Origin: Syntrophorhabdus sp. PtaB.Bin184
Lineage (GTDB): Bacteria > Desulfobacterota > Syntrophorhabdia > Syntrophorhabdales > Syntrophorhabdaceae
DNA: 13,825 nt
Direction: 5' to 3'
Assembly: GCA_002067555.1 (NCBI GenBank)
Contig: MVQQ01000244.1
Location: forward strand, 1-13,825
The notes under the pieces are model-generated. The model saw only the letters and a program-made list of their open reading frames with translations. It was not told the origin of the DNA and ran no database searches. Below are positions 8,498 through 13,825 of the stretch, in pieces. The position numbers and the translations under genes were made by a program. Within the stretch, counting starts at the first letter, position 1, and the number at the start of each line of letters is the position of its first letter.

Positions 8498-9460
8498 ATG
8501 AACCGCATCGCCATCACCATGGGCGACCCCGCCGGAATAGGCGGCGAGATCATACTCAAGGCCCTGCCCCGTCTTGGGGACAGGAGCATCCCTGTGATCG
8601 TCGGCGACATGAAAGTCTTTGAGGCGCTCCGGGCCGGACCTTCCTCTCTGTCGCCGCCCTCTTTCAAAGGTCTCGGGCAGGGCTCCGCGGAAGATGTGGA
8701 ATTCGTGGACCTCGGTTTCATGGACACTGTGAAACCCGGTGTCTCGGACAGGCGTTGCGGCGAGGCCTCCTATCGATATATCCGCGAGGCGTTGAAACTC
8801 ATCTTCACCGGCGAGGCATCGGCCATCGTTACCTGCCCCATAAGCAAGGCCTCCCTGCATCTCGCAGGCATCCCCTTCCCGGGCCACACGGAGTTGCTCG
8901 CCCACGCGGCCGGGGTGGACAGTTACGTGATGATGCTCGCGAACCCCAGGATGAGGGTAAGCCTTGTGACCATTCACATCCCCCTCAAGGACGTGCCGAG
9001 CCGGATAACGGAAGAAGGAGTGTTCCGCACCATCGCCATCACCGGGCGCTCGCTTCGGGAGAACTTCTCCATGGAACATCCCGTCATCAAGGTATGCGGC
9101 CTTAACCCCCATGCGGGCGAACAGGGAATCATGGGAGACGAAGAAGAGATCGTCTCACGAGCCATACTCCGGGCCCGGGAGACAGGCATGGACGTGACGG
9201 GGCCCTACCCCGGCGACTCACTCTTCCATCATATCGACTGTGACGCCTACATCGCTATGTACCACGACCAGGGCCTCATACCGGTGAAGACCACCGATTT
9301 CAAACACACCGTGAATATCACGCTGGGGCTGCCCTTCGTAAGGACATCGCCCGGTCACGGCACAGGTTTCGACATAGCCGGCAAGGGCATTGCGGATCCC
9401 GCAAGCCTTATCGAGGCGTACAGAACAGCCGAAGCCATGGCGGGCAACGCCCGCCCGTGA
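8498..9460 (+). CDS. pdxA: 4-hydroxythreonine-4-phosphate dehydrogenase
   Basis: PdxA is the NAD(P)-dependent dehydrogenase of the DXP-dependent vitamin B6 pathway. It oxidises 4-phosphooxy-threonine, and the product is used by PdxJ to form pyridoxine 5'-phosphate. The 320 residues match the family length. MGDPAGIGGEI opens the protein (8-18), PGHTELLAHA lies at 128-137, and the three metal-binding histidines are at 160 (THIHIPL-type context), 205 (GLNPHAGE) and 256 (YHDQGLIPVK). The signature TSPGHGTGFDIAGKG (284-298) is intact. The ATG at 8498 lies 4 nt after the surA-like stop. The last codons encode a 7-bp stem with a 3-nt loop (9439-9455), without a T-run, so no clear intrinsic terminator ends this operon before the next promoter. 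PdxA2-type paralogues act on other phosphorylated acids, but the operon context fits PdxA. Confidence 0.93.
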   Translation: MNRIAITMGDPAGIGGEIILKALPRLGDRSIPVIVGDMKVFEALRAGPSSLSPPSFKGLGQGSAEDVEFVDLGFMDTVKPGVSDRRCGEASYRYIREALKLIFTGEASAIVTCPISKASLHLAGIPFPGHTELLAHAAGVDSYVMMLANPRMRVSLVTIHIPLKDVPSRITEEGVFRTIAITGRSLRENFSMEHPVIKVCGLNPHAGEQGIMGDEEEIVSRAILRARETGMDVTGPYPGDSLFHHIDCDAYIAMYHDQGLIPVKTTDFKHTVNITLGLPFVRTSPGHGTGFDIAGKGIADPASLIEAYRTAEAMAGNARP

Positions 9461-9483
9461 CGCCTGTCCCGGCAAGGATTCTC

Positions 9484-9513
9484 TTGACACCCCCAGCGCC
9501 TGTGTGTTACAAA
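9484..9513 (+). promoter_or_regulatory. Sigma-70-type promoter of the Trp-leader/TRAP operon
   Basis: A perfect TTGACA (9484-9489) is separated by 18 bp from TACAAA (9508-9513, four of six matches to TATAAT). Transcription would start near 9520, about 24 nt before the leader-peptide ATG. The position, between pdxA and the attenuator, is exactly where an attenuated operon needs a promoter. Confidence 0.65.
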
Positions 9514-9517
9514 CAGG
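9499..9517. promoter_or_regulatory. Candidate operator, imperfect palindrome over the -10 box
   Basis: CCTGTGTGTTACAAACAGG is a 19-bp palindrome centred on T9508, with eight of nine half-site positions matching. It covers the -10 element, so a repressor bound here would block initiation. It does not resemble the E. coli TrpR operator as I remember it. No candidate regulator gene is adjacent. Confidence 0.35.
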
Positions 9518-9543
9518 CCATGTCAGAAAGGACTGAACACTTC

Positions 9544-9582
9544 ATGAACAATTCAAACTGGGCTTGGTGGTGGCGGACATAG
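9544..9582 (+). CDS. Tryptophan-rich leader peptide of a transcription attenuator
   Basis: The ORF encodes MNNSNWAWWWRT followed by TAG. Four of its twelve codons are TGG (9559-9561, 9565-9573), three of them consecutive, and it ends in WWRT like the E. coli TrpL core (GWWRTS). An AAGGA site lies 11 nt upstream (9528-9532). A second in-frame ATG at 9520 would give a 20-residue form but sits at the predicted transcription start. Trp is normally among the rarest residues, so this density, followed by alternative stems and a terminator, is the hallmark of ribosome-mediated trp attenuation. The peptide itself probably has no function; its translation speed reports charged tRNA-Trp. Unlike classical cases, the next genes encode a TRAP transporter rather than TrpE or other biosynthetic enzymes. 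Confidence 0.92.
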   Translation: MNNSNWAWWWRT

Positions 9583-9584
9583 CA

Positions 9585-9658
9585 GGTGTGAGACCGTAAA
9601 TGTTCGGCCATGGACGGTTTCACACCGTCCATGGCCTTCAAGTTTTTAAGGCCATGGG
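9585..9658 (+). promoter_or_regulatory. Trp attenuator: competing stems, antiterminator and protector hairpin
   Basis: Three overlapping stems are visible. (a) GGTGTGAGACC (9585-9595) pairs with GGTTTCACACC (9616-9626), 11 bp with one G-U. (b) 9606-9618 pairs perfectly with 9624-9636, 13 bp with a 5-nt loop. (c) CCATGGCCTT (9629-9638) pairs perfectly with AAGGCCATGG (9648-9657), the antiterminator. Stems (a) and (b) exclude each other, as do (b) and (c), and (c) excludes the terminator. Inferred logic: a ribosome stalled on the TGG codons leaves 9585-9595 free, (a) breaks (b), (c) forms and transcription continues. A ribosome reaching the stop codon covers 9585-9595, so (b) forms and locks away the antiterminator strand, and the terminator folds. 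A weaker pairing, 9572-9580 with 9600-9609, could also occur. Confidence 0.85.
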
Positions 9659-9686
9659 TTCTCGATACCCCATGGCCTTTTTCTTT
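9648..9686 (+). terminator. Intrinsic terminator of the Trp attenuator
   Basis: AAGGCCATGGG (9648-9658) and CCCATGGCCTT (9669-9679) form a perfect 11-bp stem with a 10-nt loop, followed by a T-rich tract (9678-9686, TTTTTCTTT). Its left arm is also the right arm of the antiterminator, so the two folds cannot coexist. It lies 39 nt before the dctP start. Confidence 0.9.
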
Positions 9687-9724
9687 CCGAGATAACGACG
9701 TCAACGCAAGAAGGAGGCTGTTCC

Positions 9725-10756
9725 ATGAGAAGAGAAGAATTGTTTCACCCGTTTATCGCGGTGGTTCTTATCGCCGCTGCGGTGTTTGTGGCGCGCACCC
9801 CGGGACACGCGGCACCGATCGTCCTCAAGTACGCCAATTTCCCTCCCGCATCCACCTTCCCCTGCATCCAGATGGAACGGTGGGCGAGGGAGGTCGAAAA
9901 ACGAACGGGTGGCAGGGTAAAGGTACAGACTTTTCCCGGAGGCACCCTCCTGCCGGCAAAAAACATCTTTGACGGGGTGGTCACAGGCATGGCCGATATC
10001 GGGAATTTCGCGATGAGCTACCAGCCGGGAAGGTTCCCGCTCTCCGAAGCCATAGACCTTCCCGTCGGTTTCAGGAACGCACGCGCGGCAAGCATGGCTC
10101 TCTTTGACCTCATCGAGAAGTACCAACCGAAGGAATTCGCAAAGGTGAAGCTTATCACCGTTTTCACCTGTCCTCCCGCGGACATCATGACAAAGGTGCC
10201 CGTACGTTCCTTGAAAGAACTCAAGGGGATGGAATTGAGGACCTCGGGGACGGGCACGGACGTTCTCAAAAGGATCGGGGCAATACCCATCGGCATGCCC
10301 CAGTCCGAAGCCCCCGAGGCCATACAGAAGGGGATCGTCAAGGGCAACGTCTCCTCGATGGAGATTCTGAAGGACTTCAATTTCGCTGCATACCTTCCTT
10401 ACGCGACGGAGGCGAACCTTTTTGTCGTGTCCTTCGCCGTAGTCATGAATAAGGACCGGTGGGGTTCCCTTCCGGAGGACGTGAAGAAGGTCATTGACGG
10501 CCTTGCCCGTGAGCAGGCCGAATGGACCGGGGCATATGTGGATAACCATGTGAAGGAGGCACTTGAATGGTCGAAAAAGAGATACGGCCACCAGATCATC
10601 CGCCTCTCCACCGCCGATCAGAACGAGATAACCCGTCTCACGAAACCGATGATCGACGACTATGTCAGGAGGATCACTTCCCAGGGGCTTCCCGGCGGGG
10701 AGATCATGAAGGACGTCTACGCACTGAAACAGAGGTACGAGAAGAAGTACAGGTGA
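9725..10756 (+). CDS. dctP: TRAP transporter substrate-binding protein, DctP family
   Basis: This is the periplasmic receptor of a tripartite ATP-independent (ion-gradient-driven) importer, 343 residues. The signal peptide is residues 1 to about 29 (hydrophobic core AVVLIAAAVFVA, cleavage near GHA-AP). DctP-fold motifs include IVLKYANFPP at the mature N-terminus, WAREVEKRTGGRVKVQTFPG, and LKGMELRTSGTGTDVLKRIG, where Arg172 is the predicted family arginine that holds the ligand carboxylate. MPQSEAPEAIQKGIVKGN follows. A strong AAGGAGG site (9711-9717) precedes the ATG. The gene is the first structural gene behind the Trp-codon attenuator, so the ligand is inferred to be tryptophan or an indole/aromatic carboxylate such as indole-pyruvate, rather than a C4-dicarboxylate. 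The symbol denotes the family, not dicarboxylate specificity. Confidence 0.92.
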   Translation: MRREELFHPFIAVVLIAAAVFVARTPGHAAPIVLKYANFPPASTFPCIQMERWAREVEKRTGGRVKVQTFPGGTLLPAKNIFDGVVTGMADIGNFAMSYQPGRFPLSEAIDLPVGFRNARAASMALFDLIEKYQPKEFAKVKLITVFTCPPADIMTKVPVRSLKELKGMELRTSGTGTDVLKRIGAIPIGMPQSEAPEAIQKGIVKGNVSSMEILKDFNFAAYLPYATEANLFVVSFAVVMNKDRWGSLPEDVKKVIDGLAREQAEWTGAYVDNHVKEALEWSKKRYGHQIIRLSTADQNEITRLTKPMIDDYVRRITSQGLPGGEIMKDVYALKQRYEKKYR

Positions 10757-10758
10757 GG

Positions 10759-10793
10759 CAGGTGACAGGCCATCGGTTACAGGTTGCAGGTCA
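10759..10793. repeat. Degenerate CAGGT/ACAGG intergenic repeat between dctP and dctQ
   Basis: CAGGTGACAGG (10759-10769) and GGTTACAGGTTGCAGGTCA (10775-10793) contain four CAGG cores in 35 bp inside the otherwise short 56-bp gap between dctP and dctQ. Such runs of (C)AGGTTACAGG-like units are simple-repeat debris of a kind seen between genes in some anaerobic lineages (recollection, unchecked). The dctQ ribosome site, GAGGGGG (10801-10807), lies just after it and is intact. Confidence 0.4.
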
Positions 10794-10812
10794 TGGGTAC
10801 GAGGGGGATTGA

Positions 10813-11298
10813 ATGAAGTATCTTGAAAGGATCAATACTGCTCTTAACGGATTTCTTATGGTCGTGGGAGGTTTCGCCGTCCTGGCGCTCATGACCGTCG
10901 CGACTGCGAATGTGGTGCTCAGGATGGTCCATGCCCCTTGCCGGGGGGCCTACGAGGTCGTTTCGTTCCTGGGAGCCGTTGTCATAGCCTTCGCGCTCGG
11001 TTACACGGAGAAAAAAAAAGGTAACATAATCGTCGAGATACTGACGGAAAAGTTCCCGAAAGGACTCCAACGGATGCTGGAGGGGACCAATTGCGTGATC
11101 AGCGGCGCCTTCTTCTCCCTTGTCTCATGGCAGATCTACGAGTACGGCATGAAGATCATGGAATCGGGCGAGCTTTCGGAAACCCTGAAGATCGCCTTCC
11201 ATCCCTTCGTCTTCGCCGTCTCCTTCGGTTTCGCGGTCCTTGCCCTGACTCTTTTCGTAGACCTCGCGGGACTCCTTGTGAACAGGGAGGGGAACTAG
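10813..11298 (+). CDS. dctQ: TRAP transporter small membrane subunit, DctQ family
   Basis: This small integral membrane subunit partners DctM in the TRAP translocation complex. Its 161 residues give four predicted membrane segments, at about 11-35, 46-64, 88-108 and 129-155. The family pattern is visible: an N-terminal amphipathic stretch, NVVLRMV at the end of helix 1, then RGAYEVVSFLGAVVIAFALG in helix 2, followed by a basic loop (YTEKKKGNIIVEILTEKFP). The ATG at 10813 is preceded by GAGGGGG with 5-nt spacing. It lies 56 nt after dctP and one nucleotide before dctM, so all three subunits are made from one message under the Trp attenuator. Sequence divergence in this family is high, so the call rests on length, topology and position as well as motifs. 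Confidence 0.9.
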   Translation: MKYLERINTALNGFLMVVGGFAVLALMTVATANVVLRMVHAPCRGAYEVVSFLGAVVIAFALGYTEKKKGNIIVEILTEKFPKGLQRMLEGTNCVISGAFFSLVSWQIYEYGMKIMESGELSETLKIAFHPFVFAVSFGFAVLALTLFVDLAGLLVNREGN

Positions 11299-11299
11299 C

Positions 11300-12607
11300 A
11301 TGGAAGGCCCCATCGTCGGAGTCATCGGTATCGTCGTCATGTTCGCCGTCCTTTTCCTTCTCAGGATCCCGGCCGCCTTCACCATGGCCATCGTGGGATT
11401 TGCGGGGGTCGTCTATGTCACCTCCTTTAAGGCGGCACTCGGCATGATCGGTGCCGACATGTGGAACATCTTCTCCAGTTACGGTCTGACGGTCATCCCC
11501 ATGTTCATCCTCGTCGGAGAGTTCGCACACTGGGGAGGCTACAACAACAGCCTCTACAACGCTACCTACAGGTGGTTCGGCCATTACCGCGGTGGGCTCG
11601 CGATAACCACCATCATGGCGTGCGCGATCTTCTCGGCCATCAGCGGCTCCAATTCCGCCACCGCCGCCACCATGAGCACCGTCGCCATACCGGAGATGAA
11701 GAAGTATAACTACCGGCCCGAACTCAACGCGGGAGCAGTCGCCGCCGGGGCGACCCTCGGCGTTCTCATCCCGCCGAGCATCGTCCTTGTCATCTACGGA
11801 CTTTACACCGGGCAGTCCATAGGCAAGCTGTTCTTCGGGAACGTCATACCCAGCGTTATCCTGACGGTCCTCATCGCCGCCACCGTCTTCTATATCTGCT
11901 GGCGCCATCCCGAGTGGGGCCCCAAGGGGCCGAAAAGTACATGGCGGGAACGTTTCGGGGCCCTCCCGGACCTCATCGAGATCTCGCTTCTCTTCGGGAT
12001 CATCATGTTCGCTCTTTTCACGGGCTGTGTCACCGCCACGGAGGCCGCGGCCGCGAGCTGCGCCCTGGGACTCATACTGTGCGTTATACGCCGCAAGCTT
12101 TCCTGGAAGGGCTTCATCGCTTCCGTCACGGACACCCTGCGAATATCCGCCATGGTCTTCATCATCGTCGCGGGCGCCGTCATCTTCGGGAGGTTTCTCG
12201 CCGTCACACGCCTGCCCTTCGAGGCGGCATCGTGGATATCCACCCTCGCCCTGCCCGGCTGGGCCCTCTTCTGGATCATCGTTCTGTGCTACATCATCGG
12301 CGGCTGCGTCATGGATGCCCTTGCTTTCCTCCTCGTCTCCCTGCCCATATTCTATCCCATCGTGATGGGAATGGGATACGATCCCATCTGGTTCGGCCAG
12401 GTCATCACGATAGTCACCACCATGGGAGCCATCATGCCCCCCGTGGGCCTGTGCTGCTACGTGGTAGCGGGCATGGCAAAGGACATCCCCCTGGCGACGG
12501 TCTTCAAGGGCAGTTTCTATTACATCCCGTCCTACATCATAGCCATTCTCCTGCTCATGCTTTTCCCCTACGGCACGGTGATGGTGTTGTCGAACCTGGT
12601 GAGGTGA
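11300..12607 (+). CDS. dctM: TRAP transporter large membrane subunit, DctM family
   Basis: This is the transport subunit of the TRAP importer, which moves the ligand delivered by DctP across the inner membrane, driven by a sodium or proton gradient. The 435 residues are very hydrophobic, with about eleven or twelve membrane segments. Diagnostic DctM motifs are present: VIPMFILVGEFAHWGG (65-80), GHYRGGLA (94-101), FSAISGSNSATAATM (111-125) and GATLGVLIPPSIVLVIYG (150-167) in the first half. CVMDALAFLLVSLPIFYP and GAIMPPVGLCCYVVAGMAKD are in the second. The ATG is one nucleotide after the dctQ stop, and GGGAGGGG lies within the dctQ end. It is the last gene of the operon; a T-run terminator follows at about 12735. 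Specificity is not readable from this subunit. Confidence 0.95.
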   Translation: MEGPIVGVIGIVVMFAVLFLLRIPAAFTMAIVGFAGVVYVTSFKAALGMIGADMWNIFSSYGLTVIPMFILVGEFAHWGGYNNSLYNATYRWFGHYRGGLAITTIMACAIFSAISGSNSATAATMSTVAIPEMKKYNYRPELNAGAVAAGATLGVLIPPSIVLVIYGLYTGQSIGKLFFGNVIPSVILTVLIAATVFYICWRHPEWGPKGPKSTWRERFGALPDLIEISLLFGIIMFALFTGCVTATEAAAASCALGLILCVIRRKLSWKGFIASVTDTLRISAMVFIIVAGAVIFGRFLAVTRLPFEAASWISTLALPGWALFWIIVLCYIIGGCVMDALAFLLVSLPIFYPIVMGMGYDPIWFGQVITIVTTMGAIMPPVGLCCYVVAGMAKDIPLATVFKGSFYYIPSYIIAILLLMLFPYGTVMVLSNLVR

Positions 12608-12612
12608 GAAAA

Positions 12613-12652
12613 GTTCAAAAGTTCAAGAGTTCAAGAGTTCAAGAGTTCAAGA
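12613..12652. repeat. Five tandem octamers GTTCAAGA, left arm of inverted repeat
   Basis: Five head-to-tail 8-bp units start at 12613, 12621, 12629, 12637 and 12645; the first is GTTCAAAA and the others are GTTCAAGA. They begin 5 bp after the dctM stop. The same octamer in inverse orientation occurs at 12750-12773, so the two arrays flank the intergenic terminator. Confidence 0.85.
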
Positions 12653-12709
12653 GGAAAGCCACGAAGGGAGATCAGAAGTCAACCCAGGTTGGGCGTCGAA
12701 ACAATTCAC

Positions 12710-12747
12710 GCACCGGCCGAAGGCACCGGCGCCCTTTTTTTTCTTTT
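12710..12747 (+). terminator. Likely intrinsic terminator after dctPQM
   Basis: GCACCGG and CCGGCGC (within 12710-12733) can form an imperfect GC-rich stem with one A-C mismatch around a 9-nt loop. An eight-T run (12735-12742) and CTTTT follow. The T-run is convincing and the stem only fair. The larger inverted octamer arrays on both sides could form an outer stem and may help termination from both directions at this convergent junction. Confidence 0.45.
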
Positions 12748-12749
12748 AC

Positions 12750-12773
12750 CCTTGAACCCTTGAACTCTTGAAC
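12750..12773. repeat. Inverted octamer array, right arm (CCTTGAAC/TCTTGAAC)
   Basis: Three units, CCTTGAAC (12750-12757), CCTTGAAC (12758-12765) and TCTTGAAC (12766-12773), are reverse complements or one-base variants of GTTCAAGA. They end 10 bp before the purC stop, which lies on the opposite strand. Confidence 0.8.
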
Positions 12774-12783
12774 CTTCTTTACC

Positions 12784-13671
12784 TTACAGTTCTTTGCCTG
12801 TGAGGATCTTGTATATCTCCTTGTACCGCTCCGAGGTCTTCTTCGCCACGTCCGGCGGGAGCTCCGGGCCGGGGTAGGTTTTGGGCCAGTCGAGGGTGTT
12901 GAGGTAATCCCTCACTATCTGCTTGTCGTAGCTGTCCTGGGACTTGCCGGGAGCGTAGTCCTTCAGCGACCAGAAGCGCGATGAATCGGGTGTGAGGACC
13001 TCGTCGACGAGCACGACATTACCCTCGATAACGCCGAATTCGAACTTGGTATCGGCAACTATGATGCCCCTCTTCTCGCCTATGGCGCGCGCCTTCTCAT
13101 AGATGGCAATGCTCGTGTCCCGCACCTTCCTGGCATAGTCGTCACCTATGATCTTCACCGCCTCTTCGAAGGAGATGTTGAGGTCGTGCCCTTCGTCCGC
13201 CTTCGTCGACGGCGTGAAGACCGGCTTTTCGAGCTTGGAGGATTCCTTGAGACCGTCAGGGAGCCTGATGCCGCACACCGTTCCCGACTTCCTGTATTCA
13301 CCCCAGCCGGAACCTGCCAGATAACCCCTGACCACGCATTCCACAGGCAGAACCTTCGCCTTCCTGACGAGCATACTCCTGTCCCTGAGCGCCTCGGCGT
13401 ACACTTTGAGGGACGCCGGATACCTGTCGACATCCGTCTCTATGATGTGGTTGGGGATGATATCCTCCATCTGCCGGAACCAGAAAAGAGAGAGCTTCGT
13501 CAGAACCTTTCCCTTGTCTTCGATGCCCGTGGGAAGAACGACGTCAAAGGCTGAAAGCCTGTCGGTGGCCACGATGAGCAGCTGATCGCCAAGATCGTAT
13601 ATGTCCCGCACCTTGCCCTTCCTCGGTGCCCCCAGTGTCTCGAAATTCGTTTCCCGCAATATGTTTGTCAT
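12784..13671 (-). CDS. purC: Phosphoribosylaminoimidazole-succinocarboxamide synthase (SAICAR synthase)
   Basis: PurC is the ATP-dependent ligase of de novo purine synthesis that joins CAIR with aspartate to give SAICAR. The 295 residues correspond to the longer form of the family. Motifs in order: KGKVRDIYD (18-26) and ATDRLSAFDVVLP (35-47), nucleotide-binding; KGKVLTKLS (53-61); VECVVRGYLAGSGWGEY (110-126); GHDLNISFEEA (161-171); and DTKFEFG (207-213) followed by LVDEVLTPDSSRFW (221-234). The ATG at 13671 is preceded by GGGGAG with 5-nt spacing, located just after the rubredoxin stop 12 nt upstream, so the two are probably co-transcribed leftwards. The gene converges on dctM. The assignment is secure. 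Confidence 0.97.
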   Translation of the reverse strand: MTNILRETNFETLGAPRKGKVRDIYDLGDQLLIVATDRLSAFDVVLPTGIEDKGKVLTKLSLFWFRQMEDIIPNHIIETDVDRYPASLKVYAEALRDRSMLVRKAKVLPVECVVRGYLAGSGWGEYRKSGTVCGIRLPDGLKESSKLEKPVFTPSTKADEGHDLNISFEEAVKIIGDDYARKVRDTSIAIYEKARAIGEKRGIIVADTKFEFGVIEGNVVLVDEVLTPDSSRFWSLKDYAPGKSQDSYDKQIVRDYLNTLDWPKTYPGPELPPDVAKKTSERYKEIYKILTGKEL

Positions 13672-13683
13672 GTCCGCTCCCCG

Positions 13684-13825
13684 TTACACCTTTGAGAATT
13701 CGCTCTTCGCCGCGTTGCAGATAGGGCACGTAAACGTTTCGGGAAGGTCCTCGAAGCGTGTGCCCGGCGCAATGCCTATCTGGGGAACGCCTTCGGCGGG
13801 ATCGTAGACCCAGCCGCAAGCGTTG
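13684..13825 (-). CDS. Rubredoxin, C-terminal part (gene cut by window edge)
   Basis: The frame ends at the TAA at 13686-13684 and is open to the right edge. The visible 46 residues include ACGWVYDPAEG, GIAPGTRFEDLP and FTCPICNAAKSEF. These are the rubredoxin landmarks: the second Cys of the first iron knuckle, the loop, and the complete second knuckle CPIC. The base at the very edge fits the third position of a Cys codon, which would give C-x-x-C. Only about the first six to ten residues and the start are missing. Rubredoxin is a small one-iron electron carrier, in anaerobes commonly feeding oxygen- or peroxide-detoxifying enzymes. The Trp common before the second knuckle is Phe here. It lies 12 nt upstream of purC; any functional link is unclear. 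Confidence 0.9.
   Translation of the reverse strand, partial: NACGWVYDPAEGVPQIGIAPGTRFEDLPETFTCPICNAAKSEFSKV

Noticed and set aside
7228..8727. 499-residue minus-strand open frame opposite the parvulins and pdxA
   Set aside because: It crosses three well-supported genes and shows no recognisable domain.
9439..9455. GC stem GGCGGGC-AAC-GCCCGCC at the end of pdxA as an intrinsic terminator
   Set aside because: The stem is perfect but lies inside the coding sequence and has no T-run after it.
9544..9686. Metabolite riboswitch as the explanation for the dctP leader
   Set aside because: No known aptamer core was recognised, whereas the Trp-rich ORF, competing stems and terminator explain the region fully.
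9610..9972. 120-residue plus-strand frame overlapping attenuator and dctP
   Set aside because: It starts inside the protector hairpin, has no ribosome site and lies out of frame with the clear dctP gene.

Overview
The window reads as chromosomal DNA of an anaerobic, moderately GC-rich Gram-negative bacterium, most likely a Desulfobacterota/deltaproteobacterial lineage. The reasons are the multi-PAS LuxR-type regulator without a kinase, the rubredoxin beside purC, a DctP-type TRAP transporter, and outer-membrane chaperone genes (lipoprotein parvulin plus SurA-like). This placement is an inference from gene content; no marker gene in the window fixes it.

Layout. Positions 1-457 hold no convincing gene; the stretch is AT-rich towards its right end and carries a perfect 14-bp inverted repeat spanning 193-325. 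A four-PAS/LuxR regulator lies on the minus strand (458-2416). It is divergent from a plus-strand run of tightly packed genes: a membrane-anchored lytic transglycosylase (2644-3234), mfd (3231-6452, start overlapping the previous stop), a parvulin lipoprotein (6575-7564), a SurA-like parvulin (7561-8493, 4-nt overlap) and pdxA (8498-9460). The surA-pdxA pairing resembles the arrangement in enterobacteria.

The most notable part is 9484-9686. A good sigma-70-type promoter is followed by a 12-codon ORF, MNNSNWAWWWRT, with four Trp codons. After it come overlapping, mutually exclusive RNA stems that end in an intrinsic terminator. This has the form of a tryptophan leader-peptide attenuator, but the genes behind it are not trp biosynthesis genes. 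They are a complete DctP-DctQ-DctM TRAP transporter (9725-12607). The reading is that this TRAP system is switched on when charged tRNA-Trp is scarce, so it probably imports tryptophan or an indole/aromatic precursor.

On the right, the transporter operon converges on a purC-rubredoxin pair on the minus strand. The junction contains a T-run terminator flanked by octamer repeats (GTTCAAGA) in inverted orientation. The rubredoxin gene runs off the right edge.
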